DNA of 64,000 nucleotides. It comes from Bifidobacterium adolescentis ATCC 15703 (GTDB lineage Bacteria > Actinomycetota > Actinomycetes > Actinomycetales > Bifidobacteriaceae). The stretch is from positions 923,946 to 987,945 of the forward strand of contig NC_008618.1 in NCBI RefSeq assembly GCF_000010425.1. Direction: 5' to 3'. This document shows, piece by piece, positions 55,891 to 64,000 of the stretch. Each line of letters starts with the position of its first letter. Within the stretch, counting starts at the first letter, position 1. Below the pieces are notes generated by a model. That model was not told the origin of the DNA. It did no database searches and was given only the letters and a program-made list of their open reading frames with translations. A program made the position numbers and the translations under genes.

Positions 55891-56541
55891 ATGGCAATGG
55901 ACGACTTATCTGACGATGGCGTTTCACCTCCGGAATGGCAGTCCGGCTCTGAGCGGGAGCCGGAAGACGACAAGGAGATAGAAGGCAATGAGCCTGACGA
56001 AATCCCACCGTCAGACCCTGATTCGTATGTCGGTCTTAAAGAAGCGGAAAACAATGGCCAATGGCTGCAGTGCATAGGAAAATCCGTCGAGAAGCTTCCT
56101 TCATATGATGGGTTTTTGGAAACACAATTATCCGGTATGCGGGTGCCCTTCCATGTTATCCGGTCCGATTCCACACCGTGGGACGCGAAGCAAGCCTATT
56201 CCTTGGCGTTATTGGGCGCGCGCATGTCGTGCGATGCCATCGACATCTTCCGTGGTCGGCAAAAGCCGGCGCATGTAGAGCGTATTCTAACGGAGGACTG
56301 TATGCGTAGGCTTAAAATCGCAGCTTCCATAATAGGCCATTATATGAAGGAAGACGCAAATCTATATGCCAAGATTGGTCTGCTTCCCATCAACGTGTCC
56401 GCCATTAACGGCTGGTTGACTTCGACCACGAAATTCGAATGTGCGGCTTTGCTCAACATCGGCGAAACGCGGTTGAGATGCAACACCGCATTCAGGCTCA
56501 AAGGCTCCACGTGGAAGTGCGTCTTGGCTGATTTCGGGTGA
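55891..56541 (+). CDS. Rv3235-like protein of unknown function
   Basis: This 216-residue protein has an acidic, low-complexity N-terminus (1-50) and a C-terminal domain resembling the actinobacterial Rv3235 family: a helix with ALLGARMSCDAIDIFRGRQ, then a strand near CAALLNIGETRLRC, RLKGSTWKC and a final beta-hairpin. The family match was made from memory of its layout (a helix with a G-R-Q/P turn and the C-terminal R-G-x-W-x-C segment). Function unknown. A GAGGGAT ribosome-binding site precedes the ATG. Terminators lie on both sides. Confidence 0.6.
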   Translation: MAMDDLSDDGVSPPEWQSGSEREPEDDKEIEGNEPDEIPPSDPDSYVGLKEAENNGQWLQCIGKSVEKLPSYDGFLETQLSGMRVPFHVIRSDSTPWDAKQAYSLALLGARMSCDAIDIFRGRQKPAHVERILTEDCMRRLKIAASIIGHYMKEDANLYAKIGLLPINVSAINGWLTSTTKFECAALLNIGETRLRCNTAFRLKGSTWKCVLADFG

Positions 56542-56576
56542 TCGCATTGATGCGATGATACGGTAGGAATCTGCAA

Positions 56577-56619
56577 AAAGCCCTTGGCGTCGATGTTCGC
56601 AGTCGATGCCAAGGGCTTT
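56577..56619. terminator. Bidirectional intrinsic terminator
   Basis: A 17-base arm (56577-56593) pairs with 56603-56619 with one wobble. AAAAA lies before and TTTC after the stem, so it ends transcripts from the Rv3235-like gene and could act on the other strand. Confidence 0.85.
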
Positions 56620-56658
56620 CAGCGTGCCTTAAGCATACGGGAACTACTATAGAGAACC

Positions 56659-58698
56659 ATGTTGAGAGAATTTGTACCAGAGCCGGCCTACAGCACCACG
56701 GATGATGACACGGTATATGCGTTGCTGTCGCGTCGTGCGCAGAAGAATCCGGATGATCTTATCGCACAATGGCAGGATGATGAGACTCGGCAATGGCATG
56801 ATGTGACGGCAGGCCAGATGCTCGCTCGTGTGCGCGCCGTGGCGAAGGGCCTTATCGGTCTTGGAGTCAAAGCCGGAAGCATGGTGGTCATTTACTCTCC
56901 CACCTGTTACGAGTGGGGTGTGGTCGATTTCGCATGCGCGGCCATCGGCGCGGTAAGCGTTCCGATTTATGAAACCGATTCGGCCAAGCAGGCCGCTTCC
57001 ATCGTGGAAGAGGTGGAGCCGGTTATTGCCTTCGCTGGAGATTCCGCCCACACGCAGACGCTCGAACAGATTCGTGACATGCATGAAGGGCTGCGTTACG
57101 TGTTCAATTTCAAAGCGGACGGTCTTGACGCGGTTGCCGATTTCGGAGAGGGCGTCGATGACGATACCCTTGATCAGGTCATTGCCCGGATCAAGGCGGA
57201 CGACATGCTCACCATCGTTTACACATCGGGCTCCACGGGACGTCCGAAGGGTGCGATGCTGTCCCATCGCAACTTCACGCATATCGTGCTCAATGGCTAC
57301 ATCATTCTTGACGAGATGCTGTACCAGCCCAACAGGTTGATGCTGTTCCTGCCGTTGGCGCACTGCTTCGCCCGCTATATCCAATACGTGGCGATTGGCG
57401 GACAAGGCGTGGTCGGCTATCTGCCTGGAGCCAAGCATCTGCTCGCCGATCTGCGCAGTTTCAAACCGACGTATTTGCTTGGCGTGCCACGTGTGTTCGA
57501 AAAAGTGTACAACGCTGCCTCGCAGAAGGCCGGTGCGGGTATTCGCGGCAGGGTCTTCGCCAAGGCGTTCGATCATTTCGTGCAATGGTCCAAGGACGAG
57601 CAGGACGGGGGACATCATTCGATGGTGGCCCGAGCCGAGCATTCCTTCTTCATGTCCGTCGTCGGCAAGTCCATTCGTTCCGCGCTTGGTCCGAACCTGA
57701 AATATCTGGCATGCGGCGGCGCCCCGCTGAACGTCGACCTTGCCCACTTCTTCAATGGCATGGATGGCATCACGTTCATTCAGGGGTACGGTATGACGGA
57801 AACCGCGGCTCCGATGATCGTCAACTGGCAAAATGCGAATCGCGTCGGTTCCGTTGGTAAGCCCGGGCCGGGTATGGGTGTGCGCACCGATGATGATGGC
57901 GAGCTGCAGGTCATGGGCCCCAATGTTTTTCTTGGCTACTACAAGAATCCTGAGAAGACCGCTGAAGTCAAAATGCCTGATGGTTGGCTGAGGACCGGCG
58001 ATCTGGGGGCCATCGACGATGATGGATTCGTGTATATCACCGGCCGCAAGAAGGACATCATCATCACAGCCGGAGGCAAGAACGTCAGCCCCGCCCCGAT
58101 GGAGGACATCATCGACACCTGTCCTATCGTGTCCCATGCTGTGGTCATTGGCGATGGCAAGCCGTTCATCAGCGCTTTGATTGAACTGGATCCTGATATG
58201 ACTCGTTCTTGGCTTTCCCAGCAGGGTCTTGATGCCGATATGTCCATGAAGCAGGTAGCGGAAAACGATGCCGTGCGCGCTTTCGTGCAGCAGTATGTCG
58301 AAAAGGCCAACGCGAACGTTTCCCGTGCGGAATCCGTACGAAAATTCGAGATTCTCGATGAGGAATTCAACCAACAGGACGGCACCTTGACGGCAAGCCT
58401 GAAAGTTGTTCGTCCCAAGGTGCTGCAGCGCTACGCAGACGTCATCGAAAACGTGATTTACGCGCCAAAACCCTCCAACAGGCCGTTGCCGAAGACCGTC
58501 CAGATTCTCGACCGCACCACCGAAACCGTCAAGCAGGCGTCGGAAAGCATGCGGCAGGCTTCTGAATCCGTCAGCCCGAAGGTTCGGCAGGCATTTGATA
58601 CCATGCAGGAGAGAATCAAGAAGCAGTCCGATGAACCGGATGACGAGACGGCACCGTCCGTCGAGCCTTCCGCAACCAAGAACAACGAGGAGCGTTAA
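56659..58698 (+). CDS. Long-chain acyl-CoA synthetase (AMP-forming), copy 2 with C-terminal tail
   Basis: This 679-residue ANL enzyme is about 70 residues longer than copy 1 at 49719. The core has [11 protein letters not shown] near residue 190, [19 protein letters not shown] and [13 protein letters not shown]. The extra C-terminal tail (about 608-679) is rich in Gln, Ser, Lys and Glu ([15 protein letters not shown]), predicted helical. The ATG has no obvious ribosome-binding site; a TATAG element 13 bases before it suggests a very short leader. def follows after two bases, a tight coupling of a lipid and a translation enzyme. Confidence 0.9.
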   Translation: MLREFVPEPAYSTTDDDTVYALLSRRAQKNPDDLIAQWQDDETRQWHDVTAGQMLARVRAVAKGLIGLGVKAGSMVVIYSPTCYEWGVVDFACAAIGAVSVPIYETDSAKQAASIVEEVEPVIAFAGDSAHTQTLEQIRDMHEGLRYVFNFKADGLDAVADFGEGVDDDTLDQVIARIKADDMLTIVYTSGSTGRPKGAMLSHRNFTHIVLNGYIILDEMLYQPNRLMLFLPLAHCFARYIQYVAIGGQGVVGYLPGAKHLLADLRSFKPTYLLGVPRVFEKVYNAASQKAGAGIRGRVFAKAFDHFVQWSKDEQDGGHHSMVARAEHSFFMSVVGKSIRSALGPNLKYLACGGAPLNVDLAHFFNGMDGITFIQGYGMTETAAPMIVNWQNANRVGSVGKPGPGMGVRTDDDGELQVMGPNVFLGYYKNPEKTAEVKMPDGWLRTGDLGAIDDDGFVYITGRKKDIIITAGGKNVSPAPMEDIIDTCPIVSHAVVIGDGKPFISALIELDPDMTRSWLSQQGLDADMSMKQVAENDAVRAFVQQYVEKANANVSRAESVRKFEILDEEFNQQDGTLTASLKVVRPKVLQRYADVIENVIYAPKPSNRPLPKTVQILDRTTETVKQASESMRQASESVSPKVRQAFDTMQERIKKQSDEPDDETAPSVEPSATKNNEER

Positions 58699-58700
58699 TT

Positions 58701-59186
58701 TTGGCAATCCGTGAGATTCGAGTCGTACCTGATCCAGTGCTGCGCACCCCATGCGATCCCATCAAGGAGATCACGCCCGCGGTGCGCCATCTGGTGCAGG
58801 ATTTGTTGGATACCGTTGATGACCCGGGACGCGCCGGATTGTCCGCCAACCAAATCGGCGTGAGTCTGCGTGCGTTTTCCTACAATATCGACGGCAAAAT
58901 CGGCTATGTGCTTAACCCGGTGTTGGAGGAGGCCAGCGGAGAGCAATATGGCGATGAAGGCTGCCTTTCCGTTCCAGGATTGTGGTACAAGACTCGTCGC
59001 GCCGATTATGCTCGCGTGCGGGGCATTGATCTGGACGGCAAGCCGGTAGTGTTGGAAGGCCATGGCATCATGGGCCGCATGCTGCAGCACGAGACTGATC
59101 ATTTGGACGGTCACGTCTATCTTGATCGTCTGGAAAAGGAAGAACGCCGCGAGGCGATGCGTTACATGCGCACCCATCGCAAGTGA
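58701..59186 (+). CDS. def: Peptide deformylase
   Basis: This 161-residue metalloenzyme removes the formyl group from nascent chains. Motif 1 is GLSANQIG, motif 2 GCLSVPG (metal Cys) and motif 3 QHETDHLDG (metal His pair). The TTG start at 58701 lies two bases after the fadD copy 2 stop, with GAGGAG nine bases upstream inside the fadD end. TTG start and tight spacing imply coupling. A strong terminator follows. Confidence 0.94.
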   Translation: MAIREIRVVPDPVLRTPCDPIKEITPAVRHLVQDLLDTVDDPGRAGLSANQIGVSLRAFSYNIDGKIGYVLNPVLEEASGEQYGDEGCLSVPGLWYKTRRADYARVRGIDLDGKPVVLEGHGIMGRMLQHETDHLDGHVYLDRLEKEERREAMRYMRTHRK

Positions 59187-59209
59187 TCGAAACAGCGAAC
59201 GACGATTCA

Positions 59210-59252
59210 ACCATGGGGCCACGTCAGAAAGACGTGGCCCCATGGTATTTTT
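59210..59252 (+). terminator. Intrinsic terminator of fadD copy 2-def
   Basis: A perfect 16-bp stem (59210-59225 with 59231-59246) closes a 5-base loop. ATTTTTAG follows. Confidence 0.95.
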
Positions 59253-59447
59253 AGTATTTGTGCGCCAATTTGGTGAGAAGCGCTGCCGCGAGTGCTTCAA
59301 ACCGCCCAATTATTGTCAACCGGTGCGCAACCAATTCGCGTCATGCTCGCGACGACCTGTGTCGGTCGGCTGATGCCTGCAAGGCATTGGCTGCACGCAG
59401 GAACGCATGACCAGGCAAGAACCGACAAAGAAAGAGGTAGCAATACC
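59253..59447 (+). promoter_or_regulatory. Long leader of rpsB
   Basis: About 195 bp separate the def terminator and rpsB. A TTGTCA -35-like hexamer lies near 59316, without a clear -10 partner. ATGCCT (59373-59378) and AGGCAT (59382-59387) form a small hairpin. Ribosomal leaders often carry autoregulatory structure, but no known motif is recognised. Confidence 0.35.
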
Positions 59448-60266
59448 ATGGCTCAGATCACTATGAGCGACATGCTGAAGGCAGGCCTGCACTTCGGCCA
59501 CCAGACCCGTCGTTGGAACCCGAAGATGAAGCAGTTCATCCTCACCCAGCGCAACGGCATCCACATCATCAACCTGTTCAAGTCGCTCGACATGATCGAC
59601 AAGGCCTACGACTTCATCAAGGCCACTGTTGCCCACAACGGCACCGTGCTGTTCGTCGGCACCAAGAAGCAGGCTCAGGAAGCTGTTTCCGCTCAGGCCA
59701 CCCGCGTGAACATGCCGTATGTCTCCGAGCGTTGGCTCGGCGGCATGCTGACCAACTTCCAGACCGTGTCCAAGCGCGTCTCCCGCCTCAAGGAACTTGA
59801 GGAAATGGACTTCACCGACGTGCACGGCTCCGGTCTGACCAAGAAGGAGCTGCTGCTCCTCGAGCGTGAGAAGGACAAGCTGGCTAAGCAGCTGGGCGGT
59901 ATCCGCAACATGAACCGCACCCCGTCCGCCATGTTCGTGGTCGATGTGAACAAGGAAGCTCTGGCCGTCGAGGAAGCCCACAAGCTGGGCATTCCGGTTG
60001 TCGCCATCGTCGACACCAACGCCGATCCGGAATCCGTTGAGTATCCGATCGCCGCCAACGATGACGCCATCCGCGGCATCGAACTGCTGACCAGCCTCAT
60101 GGCTGACGCAGTGGCCGAAGGTCTGCTGGAGCGTTCCGGCAAGGCCGCCAAGGCCGAAGGCGAAGCCGAGCAGCCGATGGCTGCTTGGGAAAAGGAGCTC
60201 CTCACCGAGGGCGCTCCGGCAGCTGAAGCCCCGGCTGAGGCTGAAGGCGAAACCAAGGCCGAGTGA
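59448..60266 (+). CDS. rpsB: 30S ribosomal protein S2
   Basis: This 272-residue protein has the S2 signatures [15 protein letters not shown] near the N-terminus, TKKQAQEAV and [12 protein letters not shown]. It sits on the solvent side of the 30S head. The Ala/Glu-rich tail is normal in actinobacteria. The ATG at 59448 has AGAGGTAG upstream. tsf follows after a stem-loop. Upstream in-frame codons belong to the leader and are rejected. Confidence 0.97.
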   Translation: MAQITMSDMLKAGLHFGHQTRRWNPKMKQFILTQRNGIHIINLFKSLDMIDKAYDFIKATVAHNGTVLFVGTKKQAQEAVSAQATRVNMPYVSERWLGGMLTNFQTVSKRVSRLKELEEMDFTDVHGSGLTKKELLLLEREKDKLAKQLGGIRNMNRTPSAMFVVDVNKEALAVEEAHKLGIPVVAIVDTNADPESVEYPIAANDDAIRGIELLTSLMADAVAEGLLERSGKAAKAEGEAEQPMAAWEKELLTEGAPAAEAPAEAEGETKAE

Positions 60267-60277
60267 GACCATGCTCT

Positions 60278-60306
60278 ATGATGGGAGGTGCTATGCCTCC
60301 CATCAT
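60278..60306 (+). promoter_or_regulatory. rpsB-tsf intercistronic stem-loop
   Basis: ATGATGGGAGG (60278-60288) pairs perfectly with CCTCCCATCAT (60296-60306) around a 7-base loop. There is no U-run, so it more likely sets relative rpsB/tsf levels through mRNA processing or partial termination. Confidence 0.7.
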
Positions 60307-60341
60307 CGGGGCATCACCAAATTTTCAGAGGAGACAAATCA

Positions 60342-61217
60342 ATGGCAGCAATCACTGCAGCTCTGATCAAGCAGGTGCGCGAGGAAACCGGCGCCGGCAT
60401 GATGGACGTCAAGAAGGCCCTGACCGAAGCCGAAGGCGATGTGGCTCGCGCCAAGGAAATCATCCGCGCCAAGGGCATCCAGGCCGCTGGCAAGCGTGAA
60501 GGCCGCAAGGCTCAGGAAGGCACCATCGCCTCCACCGTTGTCGAATCCGCCAACGGCCAGACCGGCTATGCGGTCGAGCTGAACTCCGAGACCGACTTCG
60601 TGGCCAAGACCCCGAAGTTCGTGGAATTCGCCGGCAGCGTGCTCGATGACGCCGTCAAGGCCGAAGCATCCTCCGTGGATGAGGTTCTGGCAGCAGCCTC
60701 CGGTGACACCACCGTGAAGGAAGCCGTCGAGGAAGCCGCTGCTCTGTTCGGTGAGCACGTCAAGGTAGGCCAGTTCGCCAAGGTCGAGGGTCCGCATGTC
60801 GAGGTCTACGCCCACAAGAAGTCCGCTGAGATGCCGCCGAGCATCGTGGCCATGATTGCCACCGATGAAGCCGGCGCTGCTGTGGCTCATGAGGCCGCTC
60901 TGCAGATTTCCGCGATGGGCGCCCAGTGGCTGACCCGCGAGGATGTTCCGGCTGATGTGCTGGAATCCGAGCGTCGCGTGGCCACCGAGAAGACCACGGA
61001 GGAGCTCAAGAGCAAGGGCAAGCCGGAGGCCGTGATCGAGAAGATCGCTCCGAAGATCGTGGAAGGCCGTCTCGGCGCATTCTACAAGGAGACCGTGCTG
61101 CTTGAGCAGGCGTACGTCAAGGATCCGTCCAAGACCGTCGGCGACCTGTTCAAGGAAGTCGGGGGAACCGCGCTTTCCTTCGCTCGTGTGGAGGTCGGCA
61201 AGGGCGACGCCGAGTGA
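60342..61217 (+). CDS. tsf: Elongation factor Ts
   Basis: This 291-residue guanine-nucleotide exchange factor for EF-Tu begins AAITAALIKQVREETGAGMMDVK, quoted in part as IKQVREETGAGMMDVK, the UBA-like N-terminal domain. The dimerisation core has TDFVAKTPKF, and the C-terminus ends in the EF-Ts module VGDLFKEVG. The ATG at 60342 has GAGGAG upstream. A clear terminator follows, so rpsB and tsf make one unit. Confidence 0.97.
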   Translation: MAAITAALIKQVREETGAGMMDVKKALTEAEGDVARAKEIIRAKGIQAAGKREGRKAQEGTIASTVVESANGQTGYAVELNSETDFVAKTPKFVEFAGSVLDDAVKAEASSVDEVLAAASGDTTVKEAVEEAAALFGEHVKVGQFAKVEGPHVEVYAHKKSAEMPPSIVAMIATDEAGAAVAHEAALQISAMGAQWLTREDVPADVLESERRVATEKTTEELKSKGKPEAVIEKIAPKIVEGRLGAFYKETVLLEQAYVKDPSKTVGDLFKEVGGTALSFARVEVGKGDAE

Positions 61218-61268
61218 ATCTGATGTGAATTGAGCTCACGCTTTCGAACGTGGGCTTGGCATATCTCC

Positions 61269-61306
61269 AATGTCCGCAATCCAACAGGATTGCGGACATT
61301 TTTTTG
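61269..61306 (+). terminator. Intrinsic terminator of rpsB-tsf
   Basis: A 13-bp perfect stem (61270-61282 with 61287-61299), AACA loop and a seven-base T-run. Confidence 0.95.
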
Positions 61307-61396
61307 CACTAAACCCCATCGTGTTTTGGTGTCTGTGTTTGCCGATAGTCTTGAAAACGGTAAATTTCATGGGTTTTCGGGTAAGAAAGGCATTTC

Positions 61397-62146
61397 ATGA
61401 CTGGCGAAAACACTGGCGACAATCCCCGCAGGGTACTGCTCAAGCTGTCCGGAGAGGCATTCGGCGGAGGCAAAGTCGGCATCGACACCACCGTCGTTCG
61501 TCGTATTGCGGAGGAAATCGTTCCCGCGGTCAAGCAAGGTGTGCAGGTCGCCATCGTTGTTGGTGGCGGCAACTTCTTCCGTGGCGCCGAACTGCAGCAG
61601 GCCGGCATCGATCGTTCCCGCGGCGACTATATGGGCATGCTGGGAACGGTGATGAACTGCCTCGCTCTGCAGGATTTCCTCGAGCAGGAGGGACAGGCCA
61701 CGCGCGTGCAAACCGCCATCACCATGGGACAGGTCGCCGAGCCGTACATTCCGCTTAAGGCCATTCGTCATCTGGAAAAGGGACGCGTGGTGATTTTCGG
61801 CGCCGGAGCAGGCATGCCGTATTTCTCCACTGACACCGTGTCCATCCAGCGTTCTCTGGAAATCCACTGCGATGAGGTGCTGATGGGCAAGAACGGCGTG
61901 GACGGCGTATACACTGCCGATCCGCGCAAAGACGAGAACGCCAAGCGCTTCGCCACGTTGAGCTATAACCGTGCATTGGTCGACAATCTTGCGGTCATGG
62001 ATGCTGCGGCGCTTTCCATGGCGCGGGACAACAAGCAGCGTATCCGTGTCTTCGGACTCGAGGGCGCCGGCAATGTGACCCAGGCTTTGCTGGGCGAGGA
62101 GATCGGCACCATGGTTTCCACCGCGGAATCCACCCTCGCCGAGTGA
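61397..62146 (+). CDS. pyrH: UMP kinase
   Basis: This 249-residue amino-acid-kinase-fold enzyme phosphorylates UMP to UDP. The N-terminus [27 protein letters not shown] and the GxPYFSTD loop are family markers. It links the pyrimidine cluster at 33-39 kb to nucleotide pools. Start ATG has AAGAAAGG upstream. frr follows after 52 bp. Confidence 0.96.
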   Translation: MTGENTGDNPRRVLLKLSGEAFGGGKVGIDTTVVRRIAEEIVPAVKQGVQVAIVVGGGNFFRGAELQQAGIDRSRGDYMGMLGTVMNCLALQDFLEQEGQATRVQTAITMGQVAEPYIPLKAIRHLEKGRVVIFGAGAGMPYFSTDTVSIQRSLEIHCDEVLMGKNGVDGVYTADPRKDENAKRFATLSYNRALVDNLAVMDAAALSMARDNKQRIRVFGLEGAGNVTQALLGEEIGTMVSTAESTLAE

Positions 62147-62198
62147 CGACATTCAAAGCCGAATATCGATTAAACCAACAATATTAAAGGAGCAAACA

Positions 62199-62753
62199 AT
62201 GGCAACTATCGTCGATCAGGCCAAGGCGCAGATGGCCAAGTCCGTGGAATCCACCAAGGAGAACTTCTCCGGTATTCGCACCGGTCGTGCGAATCCGGCG
62301 CTGCTTAACGGCATCACCGTTGACTATTACGGCGCACCGACCCCGCTGAAGGCCGTTGCCACCATCGGTGTTCCGGAGCCGCGCACCTTGGCGGTCACTC
62401 CTTTCGATGCGTCCCAGGCCAACGCCGTGGAGAAGGCGCTTCGTGATTCCGATCTCGGAGCCAGCCCCCGTCGCGACGGCAACGTCATTCGCCTGACCAT
62501 GCCGGAGCTGACCGAAGAGCGTCGCAAGGAATATGTCAAGATTGCCAAGGGCAAGGCTGAAGACGGCAAGGTCGCGGTGCGCAACATTCGTCGCAAGGCC
62601 AAGGAATCCCTTGACAAGGCCATCAAAGACGGCGACATGGGCGAGGACGAAGGCGATCGTCTGCTCAAGGAACTCGACAAGGTCACCAAGCAGACCACCG
62701 ACGAGCTTGACGCTCTGCTGGAAACCAAGCAGAAGGAGATCATGGAGGTCTGA
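62199..62753 (+). CDS. frr: Ribosome recycling factor
   Basis: This 184-residue protein has the RRF start with AKAQMAKSVEST, the RTGRANPALL motif and the C-terminal helix LDKVTKQTTDELD. It splits post-termination ribosomes together with EF-G. AAAGGAG precedes the ATG. It follows pyrH and precedes cdsA, as in most actinobacteria. Confidence 0.97.
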   Translation: MATIVDQAKAQMAKSVESTKENFSGIRTGRANPALLNGITVDYYGAPTPLKAVATIGVPEPRTLAVTPFDASQANAVEKALRDSDLGASPRRDGNVIRLTMPELTEERRKEYVKIAKGKAEDGKVAVRNIRRKAKESLDKAIKDGDMGEDEGDRLLKELDKVTKQTTDELDALLETKQKEIMEV

Positions 62754-62809
62754 TTCCTTCGAATCTCCATAATCATCAATCGACGCACGGTACCACAGGA
62801 GAGACCACG

Positions 62810-63796
62810 ATGGAAAAACAGGAGCAACGCGAAAAAGAAGCCGAAGAGGCCATTAACGCCATCAACAAGAAAACCGGACGCAACATGCCGCAGGCCATCG
62901 CCACGGCGGTCGTCCTGATCGCCATCATCTTGGCATGCCTGTTGATCAGCGTTGATTTGTTCGTCTATCTTGTCGTGCTGTTCATGGTGCTCGCATTGTG
63001 GGAGCTGCGCGTCGATTTCGCCACCGCGGGATTGCATATTCCCGTGGTGGCGCTGTGGGCATGTTCCGCGGTGACTTTGCTGGCCACCTACTACAGTAAG
63101 CATCATATTGTGGCTATGACGGTCTGTGTACTGGCCTCCTTGCTGCTTGTAGCGATCGCCGCAAGTGCCAAGGTGACGTTCGGCAGTCGGCTTTCCCTGG
63201 CCGTGGCGGACAAACTGTCGCACACCGATGCAGGTGCTCGTCTCGAATCGTCGTTCAATCATGAACAGGGTGAAGTGCGCCACAGCCGACTGAGCCATGT
63301 GGCAGTCTCCATGTTCACCGTTCTGTACATTCCGCTGCTTGCCTCCTGCCTGATCATGCCGTTGACGTTCAACGGTCATCCGGTGGCACATGCCATCATG
63401 CTTGTCTTCATGCCCGCGCTGAGTGACACCGGTGGTCTGTTTGCAGGTGCATGGCTTGGCAAACATAAACTCAGTCCCCGTATCTCACCGAAGAAATCAT
63501 GGGAGGGCCTGGCAGGATCCATCTTGTTTGCCATGGCCGGTTCTTTTGTGGTGATGTTTTGCACTTACGAGCCATCCGTTTGGACGGTTCGATGGTGGGT
63601 GCCTATTGTCGCTGGTTTCATGATCGGTATAGCCGGAACCTTCGGCGACCTATGCGCTTCCATGCTGAAGCGTGACATTGGTATTAAGGATATGGGCCAT
63701 CTGCTTAAAGGTCATGGCGGAGTGATGGATCGTGTCGACTCCATCCTCCTGTGCGCTCCTTTCGTGTGCGTGCTCCTGTGGGCCACCGGAATGTGA
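62810..63796 (+). CDS. cdsA: Phosphatidate cytidylyltransferase
   Basis: This 328-residue membrane enzyme makes CDP-diacylglycerol from CTP and phosphatidate. About eight helices are predicted, after a charged N-terminus (1-35) with lysine and glutamate. The family signature KRDIGIKDMGHLLKGHGG with MDRVDS is near residues 285-312. AGGAGAGACC precedes the ATG. rlmN begins 16-25 bp downstream. Confidence 0.93.
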   Translation: MEKQEQREKEAEEAINAINKKTGRNMPQAIATAVVLIAIILACLLISVDLFVYLVVLFMVLALWELRVDFATAGLHIPVVALWACSAVTLLATYYSKHHIVAMTVCVLASLLLVAIAASAKVTFGSRLSLAVADKLSHTDAGARLESSFNHEQGEVRHSRLSHVAVSMFTVLYIPLLASCLIMPLTFNGHPVAHAIMLVFMPALSDTGGLFAGAWLGKHKLSPRISPKKSWEGLAGSILFAMAGSFVVMFCTYEPSVWTVRWWVPIVAGFMIGIAGTFGDLCASMLKRDIGIKDMGHLLKGHGGVMDRVDSILLCAPFVCVLLWATGM

Positions 63797-63812
63797 GAAA
63801 GGGCCAATAACC

Positions 63813-64000
63813 GTGAATTCCATGAATGATCAGCCGGAAACAGGCATCACTCCTGGAGGCACTTCGGGCGCCTTCCGGGATGTGCTGTCGAAAGACCATG
63901 CCCGCCGTGGCAAGCCGCCACTGCATTTCGCCGATATGTCCGAAGAGGAACGTATCGGTAAGGCCAAGGAACTTGGATTGCCGAAATTCAGGGTCAAACA
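63813..64000 (+). CDS. rlmN: 23S rRNA (adenine-2503-C2) methyltransferase RlmN, N-terminal part
   Basis: Only the first 62 codons are inside the window. The sequence GKPPLHFADMSEEER is the conserved RlmN N-terminus, before the radical SAM domain that lies outside the window. GTG 63813 has AAAGGG nine bases upstream; ATG 63822 is an equally possible start. RlmN makes m2A2503 in 23S rRNA and m2A37 in some tRNAs. Confidence 0.8.
   Translation, partial: MNSMNDQPETGITPGGTSGAFRDVLSKDHARRGKPPLHFADMSEEERIGKAKELGLPKFRVK

Noticed and set aside
56647..58752. A 701-codon minus-strand frame opposite the second acyl-CoA synthetase
   Set aside because: No recognisable domain; the plus-strand enzyme is clear.

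Overview
The window looks like a chromosomal segment of a Bifidobacterium. The composition is moderately GC-rich, coding strands are rich in C- and G-ending codons, GTG and TTG starts are frequent, and the gene set is actinobacterial: GlnE, a corynebacterial-type glycogen synthase, TrmI, a GuaB3-type IMPDH-like protein, an Rv3235-like protein, a eukaryote-like NADP isocitrate dehydrogenase and the order rpsB-tsf-pyrH-frr-cdsA-rlmN. I could not run a database search, so the genus is an inference. I found no prophage, CRISPR array, IS element or rRNA operon.

Layout. 0.2-3.7 kb: an ECF-type uptake operon (S, T and a fused double ATPase) ending in a cytoplasmic ZinT-like protein. 3.7-11 kb: housekeeping singles (UvrA-like protein, GNAT, alpha/beta hydrolase, ribosomal L25, ilvE, a TRIC-like channel). 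11-14.6 kb: rpsT divergent from lepA-hemW. 14.7-21.5 kb: gltB-gltD (glutamate synthase) and a small membrane protein. 21.5-26.4 kb: glycogen synthase, a lone ABC ATPase, trmI, a SixA-like phosphatase and a cupin. 26.5-33 kb: metE-metF and glnE. 33-39.4 kb: a complete pyrimidine cluster pyrB-pyrI-pyrC-pyrF-pyrK-pyrD-pyrE. 39.5-48.1 kb: a frameshifted LysR gene, a HAD phosphatase, a MacB-like ABC exporter (ATPase plus large coiled-coil permease), nnr on the opposite strand, and a second MacB-like ATPase with no permease. 48.2-48.4 kb: two tRNA-Asn genes. 48.4-58.7 kb: two acyl-CoA synthetases, an M23 peptidase, an orphan binding lipoprotein, icd, guaB3, an Rv3235-like gene and def. 59.4-64 kb: the conserved translation and lipid cluster rpsB, tsf, pyrH, frr, cdsA and the start of rlmN.

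How it works together. icd (2-oxoglutarate supply), gltBD (glutamate synthesis) and glnE (control of glutamine synthetase) cover ammonium assimilation. The pyr cluster and pyrH make UMP and UDP. metE-metF close the methionine/folate cycle.

The parts most worth a second look are: the ECF operon carrying a ZinT-like protein; a 19-bp perfect inverted repeat in the glgA leader; a LysR gene broken at a short GATC tandem; the two MacB-like ATPase paralogues, of which the orphan copy changes sharply in divergence and codon use at about 47.77 kb; an inverted pair of consensus DnaA boxes behind guaB3; and an abrupt internal GC-skew change in glnE.
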